DNA of 64,000 nucleotides from Sanderia malayensis (GCA_013076295.1 RQOL01000882.1:1612001-1676000), one strand, 5' to 3'; counted from the first letter of the stretch, positions 32,906 to 45,780 are shown. Notes: generated by a model not told the origin, from the sequence alone. A program made the numbers and translations.

Positions 32906-33572
32906 TGCCTGCTTTGCTTTTCACACGTTGTCAATTTTCAAATGTCCTAAGATCAGATCTCTCCTTTTGAAATTAATGAATTACAATTCTTGAAATTTTA
33001 ATCATTATTACACAACAATATTCAACGCCCAAAGATGAATAATACTTTTTCGAGGCAATATGTCGTTGGAATTAAATGTTCTATGCCATCATATCGGAAT
33101 CTTTACCGGTAAAACAATTACATCTGGTCAATTATGTAGTTAGAAATTTTACTTTATTGGTCTAGCTCGTTAAACAGGTGTGTCTAACTAGTTCTTCCAT
33201 TGTTGCGAATGATCGCAAAGTAAACATTTTTTATTTTTTAAGAAACCTAGCTCAAACCCTACTAGTAGAAATTTCTTTAATTTTATATTTTTTCTATTGC
33301 TTAGGAAAAGCTAAAGGAATCTATTGTAATTTAGCACAAATTCTCCTGGTAAGTTTCTTATAAAGTTGTTTTTTATATAAAAAAAACGTGTATCGTATGT
33401 TGCAAACTGGGGTACTATGAAATTAAACTCTTGTATTAGGTTTCTTGAAAGCAATGGGAAGGAAAGGCCAAAGAAATCTTTTTCCTCAGTTTGCATGTTA
33501 CAATCTTCACGAAGCTCTTGACTTTTCATTAAGACTAAGACTGCAATTGTTTAATCACATCATGATAATTAC

Positions 33573-33844
33573 ATGTTAATAAACAAACCAGTTACAATGC
33601 TTCGTCCTGTTGTATCGGAATTCAAATCTTGCAATTGATCCTTTTCATCCTTGTTTCTTATTGAACCATACCAACCAGCTGACAAACTTCTTCTCAGTGC
33701 ATTTGCGACGGACAAATCTTTGCCTACTTCCCATATTTCAGCGTTTTCACGCAGTCTCTTACAGCTCACACTAGCTGTGAATATACACAGCAGTAAAAGC
33801 AGCAAGTGAATTTTGAATTTCTTTCTTCCAAACATCCTTGCCAT
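33573..33844 (-). CDS. Signal-peptide exon, probable first exon of the mosaic gene
   Basis: Opens at ATG 33844 with basic residues (MARMFGRKKFKI), then a hydrophobic core HLLLLLLCIFTASVSC, a clear secretory signal with a likely cleavage site around AxSC. The following ~65 residues are hydrophilic (ENAEIWEVGKDLS, DEKDQLQDLN). A possible donor GTAATT at 33572 leaves two bases of a codon, exactly what the acceptor at 24080 needs. Other donors (GTAACT at 33595) are possible but give a different phase. Assignment to the mosaic gene is inference: the strand, phase, lack of another 5' exon and need for a secretion signal agree, but the intron would be 9.5 kb and contain the whole BEL/Pao element. 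It could instead start a small separate secreted peptide. Confidence 0.55.
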
Positions 33845-33966
33845 GCAATTAATGTTAATTGCGTTCTTGGGAGATTCTCATGAATACTATCACTCAATCG
33901 ACAAAACAAACAATATGAAATATTGATCTTTCCAGGTGCTACATTTTTGATTACACACCTCTGTGA

Positions 33967-33973
33967 TTATATA
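33967..33973 (-). promoter_or_regulatory. TATA-box candidate for the signal-peptide exon
   Basis: On the minus strand the sequence reads CTATATAATC, about 125 bp upstream of the ATG at 33844, placing transcription start near 33940. Confidence 0.45.
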
Positions 33974-34173
33974 GTTCGTACTCACTTCTAATGACAGGTG
34001 GTTGCACTTACCATGGGGTCATGCTACTTAAAAAGACCAAACATGCCTTGGTTATATGTCTGTTTGTTTGTTTATATACCTTGTCTTTCCTTTATTTGTG
34101 TTTTCAAACCGACTTTGTTTTAGAAAACTGCTTTGGAAATATCAGTTTGGTAATTATGAAAGACAGATACTGA

Positions 34174-36202
34174 AAGCTCTTACTCTTCAGCAACTCTTCA
34201 AGTGCACTAATTTTTGCAGTAATGCTTCAATAACTCATTCTTAGGAAAATGAAAACGCGACTTTCCACGCCCAGGACAGCTTTAAGGAGAAAATCAAAAG
34301 GTGTTTAAAACTTTAATTTCATTAATGAGGCTGTGGGGAGGTAGAAAGTAATGTAAATATCTTCTCAATTCAAAGCTGGGCTTATTTACGTCATCTTCCC
34401 TTTTTGATGTTTTACCGAAATTTTTCGCTTTCACTTGATAATCGGGAAGATTCAATCTATAGAATTTGACCCCATCAGCAGGTTAATTTATAAATAACCG
34501 GACAGGGCAGCTGAAATAGCAAAATTAATTCCAGATATTAATTCTATGACATCAGGTTGTGGAAGTCGTCTTCAATTTCTAAAAAAGAGCTCCCTTTTCA
34601 CAAATACCTTGGACAATGCTTTTAACGACAAAATATGAGAATGTTATTCTGTTATCTAATTTGAAATTAGCCTCAGAACACCACGCTCAGATTCTGAGAA
34701 GTCTTTTGTTTCGTGTCGTGACGTAGCGAGGCCATCTTGAAGTAGTTGGGTGAAACATCATTAAGTTTATTTCATCAGCCATGTTTTCATTACAACAATT
34801 TCATTTCCAGTTCTCAAAATTAGCTCATATTTATGTTCTCTCCTTAAGTAATTTGTTTACTTATGTTCTCTTTGTATCTTTTGCGAGTTTTTTACCATTG
34901 TGTTACATGCGCATTATGCTTAAATAGTTTAGTAGTTCCCTCGTGCAATGTGTACAAGAATCTCCTGGTCTATCTGAGCAGATCCCATTGCGAACTGGTG
35001 ACTGTTGCCTGTGTCAAATGCCACTGAAAATTTTTGGCTTTTGGTTTGATGTATCTCAATTGGCAAAATGGGGAAAAAGGGTGAGCTTTAGTGGCTGCTC
35101 GGCACCCGGCATAGGTTCCCCCGGGGAAAATAGGGTTTCGCCGTTTTTTGGCGAAATTTTATTGGAACCGGTTTTATTTCAAAATTTGTTTTGTAAACAT
35201 TTTCAAATTTTTATTTCCTTTCTTTCGCAACTTCTGATCGTAGTTTTTGAAGGTACAGTCAAAACTCCTCATAGAAGTGTCTCAACCAAAAGAGCAAAGA
35301 CTTCCCATGTGGAAGTCTTATATTTCTCCAAAAAATATCTGCTAGGCCTGAAACGATTTGCACCCAAGCTATTGTTCAATATCTTCTTGGAATGCATGTG
35401 GGTGTTTTAAAAGTACGCATGCGTTTATTAAAGTTTTCCAAGATTAGTGACATCGGACCTCGTCGTCCAGCGGTATCTGAGCCTTTCCTTCACTCTGATT
35501 GGTTCATGTGATGCACAAGGAGATTGTTGTTTTTCAATGAATGTGTGGATGAAATTGCCAAATATGTTTATGAATATTATTTCCTGTACCCAGGATGCTT
35601 TGCCGAAGCAGTCAACGTGCAAAAGCTTGGTCAAATCAATTTTTCGTCCTTTCATCTTTGATCGTTCAGAGAAAAGTTCAGGGCAGGATCACTTGGAAGG
35701 AATGTTAAGAAGAACCACGAAAGAATTTATTTTCGAGCTACGAGGCAAAATGGTGGAAGATTGTTGCCTTACTGCACTTCAAGAAAGTCATTTAAATTTC
35801 TTTCAAGAACACGTCATTCATCAGCATAGAAAAGAAGCAAAGTTAATGTCTTGAACACGTGGGAGCCTCCTGGAGAAATTGCCGAAGCTTCCTTTTTCAA
35901 ATAGGTAAACTTTTAGGCCTGTTAGGGTAATTCAAGTTTTTTACTCTCGTTTGAGTTTTCTCTCTTGTTTTTATTTAATGCTCTTTTTTTATATTTTCCT
36001 GCAGGTGGCAAAAGCATTATTGTTCAGCGAATTTGCATTTATGTTTTGGTTTTCCGGGTGGAAAATAAACATGTTCAAACCATTGTCAATTTCAAGTATA
36101 AGTTTTTGCTTCATTTCATCTCAATTTCAATAACATTATACTTTCATTTTTTGTTTCGTTTTCTTCCTTTGTATCAACGTGCCAAGTTGTTTTAATCTTT
36201 AG
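34174..36202. other. Region with uncertain coding potential
   Basis: Two open frames on the plus strand (34943-35410 and 35447-35854) have some natural-looking composition, the second ending KMVEDCCLTALQESHLNFFQ..., and lie upstream of the tandem exons at 36203. They may be 5' exons of that gene, but I see no recognisable domain and cannot fix splice sites. Confidence 0.3.
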
Positions 36203-36934
36203 ATATGGTAAATCAAGAGGCGTGTGCTGGATGCAAAAAAAAGAAAGAAGACGTGCTGGATGGAAGAGTCCATCTTCAGACGTATGGCAACAATTTCAAT
36301 TTGTGGTCATGTTAATTGCAAGTAAGTTTGCTTCGCTTCTTGTCATTATCACTAAGATTTTTTCAGTTTTAATTCTTTGTATCTTCTTTATATCAACGTG
36401 CCAAGTTGTTTCAATTTTTAGATATGGTAAATCAAGAGGCGTGTGCTGGATACAAGAAAAAGAAAAAGACGTGCTGGATGGAAGAGACCATCTTCAGATG
36501 TATGGCAACAATTTTAATTTGTGTTCGTGTCAATTGCAAGTAAGTTTGCTTCGCTTCTTCTCATTATCACTAAGATTTTTTCAGTTTTAGTTTCTTTCTA
36601 TCAACATGTTAAGTTGTTTTAATCTTTAGATATGGTAAATCAAGAGGCGGGTGCTGGATGCAAGAAGCAGAAAAAGACGTGCTGGATGGAAGAGACAATC
36701 TTTAGAGGTATGACAAATACTTACATTGGCAAATAACTGTTCAATTTATGTAAGATATGACTTTAATTCTAGGCTTAAGCACTGGGTTCTCTTCTCTATA
36801 ATGTACTTGCGAATAATAATGAATATTAAACGTTGTTTTGTGCATTTGTTTCAGATCTTTGTAAAAATTGCAAGTCTTGTTTGGAGGAAGAAGAGAAGAG
36901 ATATGGAAAGAGTGCTCGAAGATCGCACAATTGA
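36203..36934 (+). CDS. Tandemly repeated small Cys-containing exons (unknown gene, 3' part)
   Basis: Three copies of one exon-intron unit: exons 36203-36281 (79 nt), 36422-36499 (78 nt) and 36630-36707 (78 nt), each after a tttag acceptor and before a GTATG donor, with periods 219 and 208 bp. In the frame starting after two bases, copies 2 and 3 read MVNQEACAGYKKKKK / MVNQEAGAGCKKQKK followed by TCWMEETIFR, so exons are symmetric (phase 1-1) and can be added without frame change. Copy 1 has one extra base and would shift the frame. A fourth exon (36855-36934, acceptor tttcag) continues in the same phase with LCKNCKSCLEEEEKRYGKS and a stop. CxxC-type spacing suggests a metal-binding or disulfide peptide. 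The 5' end is unknown, and the family is not recognised. Confidence 0.5.
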
Positions 36935-38863
36935 CAATGCTTCAGATTGCCTGAAAATTTCACAGAAATAAGCAACATGCAGCAAGAAAATGATAAATTG
37001 TTCAAGGGCATGGAGGTTGAAAAGTAAGTGTATTTTATTGAAATTTCTTAGCCATGTTAAGGCTGAAGGTGTGCAGTTACTTCAAAATTGGTTGCATTTC
37101 ACTATTCAAGTTGCGTTACGTGTTACGTTATAATTATACCGCTATTACCTTTAATGTTGCAATAGTTCTCCAGTACAGTATCTATTTTCAAAATTGATAT
37201 ATAGAACTGGCGAAGGTTCTACTTATATTTAATTTGTTACTGTTCTTAATTATCTAACTTTGTAGATTTTGACAACTAAATCATTACAACAATCTGGTGT
37301 GAAAAATGGAGAAGAAAGAAAGGACTGAATTGAAAAAAGAAGAAAGACACACTTGGCAATAGTTTTTCATTTATATTTAAAAGTATTACATTTGTAACTT
37401 TAAAATTGAATTAAACATACATGAAGTAATTCATTTCAAAGCAACCTCCGCGTTAAACGTCACGTTTATCTGTTACTTCCTCCCACCTTCTCAGACTTGT
37501 ATATTTCATAAATATAATTTTTAACTATACCTTCCAGAATTCTTATACATAGTCATTATTTTTGGTAAAACTAAGTAGAAATTAAAAGGTAAACAAATCA
37601 GGTCTTGTTTGCGTCTCTTTCCGAGAGCAATACAAATAAGAATGCTTATTATTATGGTAAAACAATTCAATCATTTCAAAAATTTCTTAGTTTGGATAAT
37701 CAGGTTAGCTTCACTCGATTCTTCCTGAGCGAATTGAAATTTTGACAGCAAAAAGTACTACAAATGATAAAACAATACAATGCAACCAAAATGGATTAGT
37801 CTCAAATTAAAATAGACCTAGTGCAATGTGCATACTCTAGTCTATAAAATAGACTATAACGTTAACACTCGATTGCACAATTTCTCTTCATCAATGGTGA
37901 AGACGCAACCATTAATAATCAAGAAAACTTCAACGTTCAAAGCACTATACGTCCGTTTCTAACAACTTTACAATCACGAACCTCCCTCATACTCCAGAAA
38001 CACAAATGTATAAGATAACCACAGCGATTACTCAATAAACTGGTGAAATGTTGACTAGATAAAAAGTAAAATAAGTACGAGGAATAATCTCAAACAACAC
38101 AACAAATTTGAGTAGTCTCAAATTAAAATAGGCCTAGTCAACAGCTTACTTGGTTTAACGAAAATGGAGAATTTTCGTGCATTTTTCCAGCCATCTTGAG
38201 TGTGTCCTGTGCATCAACTTGCTTTCCTTTATTCTTTTAGCTTAATTGCTGATAATTGTAAAGTGCATCTCGATTCTCCGCCATCTTCATTTTCTTGCAT
38301 GTCTCTTCTTCATTGATCTTCTTCAACAATTCTTCCAACTGATTTTACCCCTTCTCGGATGATGGACGAAGGAAAGGACACAGCTACACGTGGCCAAGCT
38401 TTTATACTCCATTTGGCCAAGCAAAGCATTCTGGGAAACAAAAAGATGAATTTTAGACCATATTTTGAAATCGCACCGGAATACCAGCTCATTGTCCCTC
38501 ACATGATCAAAGTACAATGAACAAAAAGAGTGAAGACCGCTGAATGAGAAGGTCTGTGGATTCATTACAATCGATAACAGCTCTATTTATAAAACAATAG
38601 GGCTGTTTCAGCTGACGTCACGCGCGCTTGTCACGCTTTCATGGAAAACGCCAAACCAAATGTCTTTCCTGAACAAGCAAAATGCATTACTGCTTTGACA
38701 ACTTTTCTCATATATGAGTCGCTGATAATATTTCTGACAACTCCGTCCTTATCCATCACTGCTTCAAAAAATTCATATATTTGCCTTTGTTCTGGATAAA
38801 TTCATTTGTAACTTCATTTGAAAATGTTATAGTTTTATGCCATGCCAAGCTAAATGTTGAAAA
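36935..38863. other. Gene-poor AT-rich stretch
   Basis: No supported gene. A short direct repeat, tagtctcaaattaaaatag, appears at about 37797 and 38113. Confidence 0.45.
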
Positions 38864-39205
38864 CCAGGGGGTAAACACCCAGAGGGGGCAATCAGTACAT
38901 ACACATACGGGGATGTCAGCCCGATATTTTTGGGTAAGACTTTTGCCAAAAATGATATTTTTGGCTGACAAATTTGTCCAAAATGATATTTTTGGGTGCT
39001 AAAAAAGAGTCGAGGCTATTATTTTTTGGTATTTCAAATTAGTCAAACTTTATCCTTGATTACAATTTTAGATATTTTTGGGTACAAGATATTAAAAAAT
39101 TGATATTTTTGGGTTTTAAAGAAAATCAGTTCTGATATTTTTGGGTTCCTTGTAAAATTCTCGGACTGATCCCCCCGTATGTCTATGTACCGAGTGCCCC
39201 CCTGG
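38864..39205. mobile_element. Small inverted-repeat element with GATATTTTTGGGT repeats
   Basis: Ends are inverted: left CCAGGGGGTAAACACCCAG and gtacatacacatacgggga, right the reverse complement of CCAGGGGGGCACTCGGTACA and tagacatacgggggga. Between them lie at least six copies of gatatttttgggt with 15-50 bp spacing. About 340 bp, no coding capacity. Target duplication not clear. Confidence 0.75.
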
Positions 39206-39583
39206 AGGTAAGCATTTCTGACACAAACGCTGTTATTGGCCTCGATATTGATGAAGACATTTGAATAGACCAATCAAAACGACGTATTTTGAAATCCTGC
39301 TCTGTGAATGGAGGAACAAAAATTTATTCCCGAGTTCCGATTTTTGATGCTCAAATATGATAAGTCCCTGTTGGTGGAGCGAAGGCATGGAGCAAAAACA
39401 CAGGGACGCTATGTAACGAGTCTAGCACTGGTGGGCAAAAAGACAATATTCGCCATTGGTGTTGTATGCAATTGCAAACTGAGTAATCTTCTTTGCGGAG
39501 TTTTGTGCGCATTTCACTGAAGTAAAAGCAATATTTTGTCTTATCTAAGCTATTTGTTTTCAATTTCAATAATGGTTAATAGC

Positions 39584-40357
39584 CAGTGGCGTAGCTACGA
39601 TTTAGCGGTGAGGGGGCGAAACCCGGACAAATTCCGACAACATTCCGACGAAATTTGGTGATGTAGACATGTGGACAGATTTTTTGACAAACCCTTTTGA
39701 AGTTTGGTTGTTGCCCCTATTTATACTTCGAATCAAAGGAAAGGATCATTGCTTCTTCATGCTCTTTCAGGCATTTTAAAACACCGATATGGTGAAATGA
39801 GAGCAAAACCTAAAAGTTGTAATAAAACTGAGAAATCAACACGGGTATAAAAACTAAATTATTATTCATAGATAATATTCAACAATAAAGGACTATATCT
39901 CTATAACTGCCGCAATATAACTTTTCTTTATGGCGTATATATGTGCAAGCAAGTAAAAATAATACACATCGACACTTTGTGAGGATGATGTCGACTGTGC
40001 TCTTTCTCTCGAAACTGTTCCCGGGGTGGCCTGTTTTTCTTTTTTAGAGATCAAAAATGGACTTTCCGGAGCCCCAAAAATTTATATGGAATGCTTCGGT
40101 GGGCAGCAATCATTTACCGTGGTATGCCATAAATGTCAAAATTGAGTTGTTTATAAAGTGAATGGAGATGCGTGTGAAGCTCTATTAAAAACAGTTTAAA
40201 AAATTGAATTGATATTCTTCCAAGGTTCAAAATTTGAAAAAGATGTTTTTGATGAAATTGTTCACGGGGTAAATTTTCCGACAAATTTTCCGACAAGCAG
40301 TTGGAATCGCTTGGTGGGGGGCAGCTGCCCCCACTGCCCCCTTTAGCTACGCCACTG
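39584..40357. mobile_element. Non-autonomous hAT-like element
   Basis: A 774-bp element with ends CAGTGGCGTAGCTACG and its counterpart CTACGCCACTG, flanked by a perfect 8-bp duplication TTAATAGC (39576-39583 and 40358-40365). The CAGTGGCGTAGC terminus and 8-bp duplication are typical of hAT transposons. G/C-rich sub-terminal tracts (gagggggcgaaaccc; ggggggcagctgccccc). No transposase. Confidence 0.95.
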
Positions 40358-40544
40358 TTAATAGCTGTGTTATGATAGAATATGCGGATCGGCAAATAAA
40401 GGGAATTTACTTGAAGTGCTCAGGGCATCACCAAAACCAAAATAGATTAGAATAATTTAGATAATCCAAACTGTCTTAACCCATTTTTGACTCACGACGC
40501 GCATGCGCAAGCGAGTAGATGTTGGTGAGTGGGGAAAAATGTTG

Positions 40545-40592
40545 TGTTCAGTGTTCAGTGTTCAGTATTCTGTGTTCTGTGTTCTGTGTTTC
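40545..40592. repeat. Microsatellite (GTGTTCA/T)n
   Basis: Short tandem run of gtgttca, gttctgt and close variants, about seven units. Confidence 0.85.
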
Positions 40593-40652
40593 TGTTTACT
40601 TTGCGCATATAAGGTATGTGCCTCAGATTTAAACGTTCACTTTTGATTTGAA

Positions 40653-40785
40653 GTGAGGCTACCAAGTATGAATCACTTTGCAAGTTTTTCATTGGATAAA
40701 ATGTAAACTTGTTGAAACAACAAACAACATGATGTGTCATACTAGATGATGGGCACGCTGTGGCAGGGCGGGACCACAGGTCTGA
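40653..40785. repeat. Dispersed repeat, copy 1
   Basis: Shares gaggctaccaagtatga, atcactttgcaa, catactagatg and gtggcagggcgggaccac with 41861-41955, in the same order and orientation. Confidence 0.85.
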
Positions 40786-41860
40786 GAAGCATGTCCATTC
40801 CTAACAAGATCTTGCATGCATAAAAGCATTAGACACATGTCTGCAGCTCCTGAAAGACCTTAAATCAGATGTAAAATTCTTTCATCATACCACGCCGACC
40901 CATTTTCAATCGTTCACAAAATTCAAACTGAGCATGTGATAAAAACTTGGCATAAATATTTTCAGCGTTAAACACTTTTTCTTTTTCATGAGCATAATGT
41001 CCATAAGAATGTAATACTGCTAGTTTTTGGTTAGTTTTTGTTCATTCATTCGCATGTTTTGTCATTTGTCAGAGGCCATGCCTTGTAGCATCAGAACGGT
41101 TTATATTTCGGTAATCCTTTATTTTAATACGTGTATCGATTCACACCCATAATTTGGTCCTATACAAAGGTATTCAGGTTTTACTTTACTTCCCTCACCG
41201 GACGTAATCACTCCCTATTGACGTATGTAGTTTCATTATTCTTTGTATCTGTTGTCACGTGATTTTAGTAGTTAAATGTAGCGTTTTAGCTTTAATTAAT
41301 CAGTTTTTTCAGACTCGCCTGGATATGTGAGCATCAGAAAGAGAGAGCATACCGTTCAGGAGCGAGATGCTTGAGAAAGATCTCGTTGCCTTAGTTTTAG
41401 TTGCCGTTTATATACTTGGTTCTTGAGAAAGGCCAAGGTCGAGTTGCTGTTTTTATGATATAGGTTTGAGAAAACTATATCCGTCGTGTGTCGATTGTTG
41501 TTTGAAGTATTAAAGTATGCTGAAAAGAAGCTCTGGTACGTGTAAGAAAAGAAAGGAAGAATAGAACTGTGTCGTTGTTTTTTTTATGTCATGTTTACCT
41601 GTCCGCAATGAATCAATTTTGGTTAAAGAGCCTTAGACCGCGGCCCATCCAGTTTACAAGAAGACTGGGACCCAAAATCCCCCCAAAAATGAAAATTTGA
41701 AAATAACGATGGAAAACCTTGAGGTTTTGGTAAAATGTTTGTATTCTTATAAAAAAGCTAACATTGAGCATACGGTTCTCATAGAAAACCCCAGAACATA
41801 GGGTTGTCATAGAAAACCATAGAAAGCCATAGAACATACGGTTCTCATAGAAATTTGGAA

Positions 41861-41955
41861 TGAGGCTACCAGGTATGATATCACTTTGCAAACTTCTCAT
41901 TGTGACGTGCCATACTAGACGCTAGGCACCCTGTGGCAGGGCGGGACCACGAGCA
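41861..41955. repeat. Dispersed repeat, copy 2
   Basis: Second copy of the repeat at 40653-40785, lacking an internal segment of about 40 bp (the stretch after tctcattg). The interval between the copies holds no recognised gene. Confidence 0.85.
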
Positions 41956-44900
41956 CGATCGCACGGAGACGGAGCATTTTTGACTCGTTGTTGGAAGCAT
42001 CAGGTGAAAAGAAGAAATTTTTCAAACTGTATGCTTATGCAACTATACAACAATTATAGTGTTTCACTTTTGTTTTGGAAAATGAAAGGTTTTTAATTTA
42101 AATCCAGGGTGTATTCAGTTTGCTCAAGCTTTTTAGGCTCGCAAGTTTGACTTTAATTTGATATTACTTTCTTCACTTTCTGGATAATACAGTGAAATAA
42201 AAGCCATCTGTCCCGAGTCACCTCAAGGTTCCTTTGATTAAATGCAAGAAACTCTTAAGAAACTTTCAGTACTGGGCCAATTTTTTAGTTTCTTATTAAA
42301 AAATAAGCGTATGTTAAATGATAATTAATAGGTTAAGACAAAATAATGGATGCATTGTGACGAGTTGCGAGTTAATTCAAGGGTTTTATGGAAAGAGAAT
42401 GTTCATGGAGAAAGAGAAATATATTTTTGACAAGAAATTCAAAACATGATTTCGAAAATATGACGACCATCTCCGCAATATGACGACGATCTCCGCAATA
42501 TGCCAAAAATGCTAAATTATAGGCATATATTGTACGGCAATTCTGACTGTGATATTACTGTACGGCATTAGTCCCGTGATATGTATTACACATAATCAAT
42601 TGGGCCATGATAAACTTCAACTAACCATGACAATCACATTTTCTAATTAGTCACACATTCACATAATAACAAGGTGAATGATTTTCAATGGCAACGATTG
42701 TTTATGAACAATATTTGAATGCTTTACACTGATCTATGTTATGCTACGCATTGAATACAACTCAACAAAAGTGGTTATGCAATGTAAAATAAACGTGTAG
42801 TGTTGCTCATTCAATCCAATCCAAGTTATTGTTTTGATGTTCACAGGAAAATTCATTCAAAGTACCAGATTGCATAACTGAGCGCTTTCTCATAATTTCT
42901 GTATTGCCACAGAGGGGGGCGGATTAGCGCGTAGGGGGGTCGAATTTATGCATTCGCATTAATGAATTAATTCAAATGGGAATTCAAAACTGGTCTCTCT
43001 ATTGAACAGCTTCTACGGAAAAAGCTCTGCATCTTCTTTGTGGCTAAAAATATGTTGCTTCACTACATAAATGCGGAGTTTTTCAATCATTACAAATGGG
43101 TCAAATCCAGTCCTGTTTATTGTTAACTTGTTATGTAATATCTAATTATTATATATTTGTCTATCATATTCTGTTTATTAGGTTTTTGTTATGTTTAGTT
43201 AAATTCGAAGAGTAAGGAAAGGTCAATTCAGCCTACATTTCAATGTGAAAAGAAATCGACCCATTCATCAAATCGAAGCTTTGATGAATGGGTCGATTCA
43301 TCAAATTCATTCTTGCATCGTATTTGCATTTTTCCTTTCATGCTCATTATTAACTTAATGCACATCATTGCAGGCATCACGTTGGCTTAGGTAATTCCAT
43401 TCTTTCTCTTCACTGAATGGGTTGGATTTTCCGCACTTACGTAGAATTCAGCGTATTAAGTCATTTTACCCAACCCCACCTTTCCTCCTATGCCTCGTAT
43501 TGGTGATCACTAGCTTGTGAATTGCGTTTGTTTGCTACCAATTTTAGATGTTACTTGGATTAAAAACAGCTTCTAATTTAGTTTAACAAGGAGACTTAGC
43601 CAAGTTGGTTAAGCTAAGAAAGAGAAAGAGAGAGGGCAAATATCAAATGGGCTAGAAGTGCAACGTCTATGTATTGTTTAATGCTTTCTCGGGTCTATTG
43701 TTTATTGTGTCTGTTTGTTCGTTTGTGCGTTTGTTCAATCATTAAGTATTAATTAAAGGTGGGCGGAAGATATTTTTTCAAAAGTGCAGTTACTTTCATC
43801 GTACGTGCAGTCAAAAACGCAGTTTCCCCCTCCTCAACCTTCATACAACTACAACGCTGTCCCTTAATCCAAAGCATCTCTGTAGTCCCTTCCCTATAAT
43901 ATGGAATTTAACGTTAACCCGACCCCTCCTTAAAAGTAGATAAACTATATCTGGCCTCCCTCAATGTCCCCCCCCCCCTCCGAATCTCCATCATTAATAG
44001 TGACTGCTCCCTTACGGGGGTTACTTTTCAATTTTGCCCAAACATTGCGTGATGCTACTTAATAATTATCAGGCTTTCCTACTCCATTATGTTCTAGTAA
44101 GCCTCTTAGCATTAATGTTTTCAAAGAAGCTTTGGGCGCTAAATTCAAGACTACGTAAATCGGAAAAATGTGTCCTCTCCAACTATCCCATTTCGCGTTT
44201 GAAATTCGCAATCTTCATATAAATCCTTTATTATTGCGAAACATATATTTCCCTTTTGTCGTAAATAATTTTCACTTCATCAAGCTTTCTTCCGACAAAA
44301 CTACATATTACGTAACACATAATAGCCCTTATTTTCTAACGAAACGAAACGTCAGACAACCAGAGCTTCCTGTAGTATATTATTAGTTGCATTCTTCAAA
44401 AGAAGTAAGCAATTTGAACAAACAGTTTCACATCGCCAAACTTTCTTCCTACGAAACTAGCTAACTTTCACCACCCAGTCAGCTCCAATTTTCTAAAGAA
44501 ACGAAATTTCAATGAATCAGAACTTGTTGTAGTAAATCGCGTCAATACACACAAATCACGATTTAAAGACAGTGCCCGTCTCCCCATTTCTTCAGTCGGT
44601 CTCTGAACTTCATCCTGGCGGTTGGTGAAAGGTAAGTGAAACATGCATAAACACATTTTTTTATGAGAAAGTTGTTTTAAGCACAGCCTTCAAACTTTCT
44701 TAGCAATATTTCCTAATTTCATGACTAAAACTCTCTTGACATTTTCTTTAACGTAAAAGTGGAAAGTTTTGCGTTACTGAGCATACACAGTGACGAAGAA
44801 GATAAAATGCTATAAATATGCTATATTTCTCGTTATAACATCTGTGAAGAGAAAGTAGAAACAAGACAACAAATTATCTCAAAATATATACATAGGCATG

Positions 44901-45665
44901 ATATTAATATGACAATAACCAAGAATATTGAGCTAGAGATCTGTGAATTTCAATACCTAATGTTTTTAACTTTCAAAGATCCGGGCCTGAACTTTCTTGA
45001 GGCTTCGAAACGACGAGCATTATAATATTTTCTCATAAAAACATGTATTTTCGTTATGATTAACGTACTTACGCCTTAAAAAGCTGAAAAATGTTAGAAT
45101 TATTTCACAGTTCAACATTTTAAGAACAGTTTTCTCTTTAATTTCAGGCGGTACGATTCTGTTTTTCATCCAATGAACAAGTGATCAAGGTAAGTGAAAT
45201 ATGTGTTGTTATCAAAATTAAAGTATTAAACCTTTAAATACTAACGATCTACCATCACAGGCATTTACCAAATTGATTTGTCACATTTTAATGTAATATA
45301 TATTCTGTTGGGTATATTTTTATATTTATTTAACCGTTATGAGCCTTGTTCGTTTCCCCAATTGATTGAAGCTTGTTTCCCATTTGACACAGCTGACCTA
45401 AATTTCATCAAAAATGTAAAAAAAACATGAATGTCTTATTATCAATTTGAGACCTTCAATTATGCTTTTCACCACCATGCAAAATCATGTTATGTTTTGC
45501 TGTGTGTTTGTGCCAAGATTCAATTTTCTATAGTTTGAAATGTTAACTTGCATCTCAGAAATTTTGCACGACTCAAGAACACTCTTGACTAACAGGACGC
45601 TCGTTGATATGCGAAATTAATTTTGTTGATATGTTTATGTATATGTGCAATCTTATTTGTAAACA
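41956..45665. other. Long gene-poor stretch
   Basis: 3.7 kb without a credible open frame. The only notable structure is the perfect hairpin at 43255-43297. A C-run at about 43965-43980 and an AT-rich composition are otherwise unremarkable. Confidence 0.45.
43255..43297. repeat. Perfect 18-bp inverted repeat (hairpin)
   Basis: Left arm ATCGACCCATTCATCAAA, 7-nt loop, then its exact reverse complement. No T-run or coding context; role unknown. Confidence 0.95.
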
Positions 45666-45780
45666 CAGTCGAATCTCACTATCTCGAACTCGGTTATCTA
45701 GGAGAGATTCCCATTTCTCCTCGTTCTCTAGTTGGGTGAATTTAGCTCGTCTGCGAGTTCGAGATAGCGAGAATCGACTG
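45666..45780. mobile_element. Short pogo/Tigger-like MITE
   Basis: 115 bp with ends CAGTCGAATCTCACTATCTC and the reverse complement of CAGTCGATTCTCGCTATCTC. The CAGT terminus and CTCGCTAT-TCGAAC TIR are typical of pogo-type elements. TA follows the right end; the left flank reads CA, so the duplication is eroded. Confidence 0.85.

Noticed and set aside
33311..33540. Minus-strand open frame with an acceptor-like aattgcag, as a second exon of the mosaic gene
   Set aside because: The intron from the signal-peptide exon would be under 60 nt, the phase with the best donor fails, and there is no good donor at its end.
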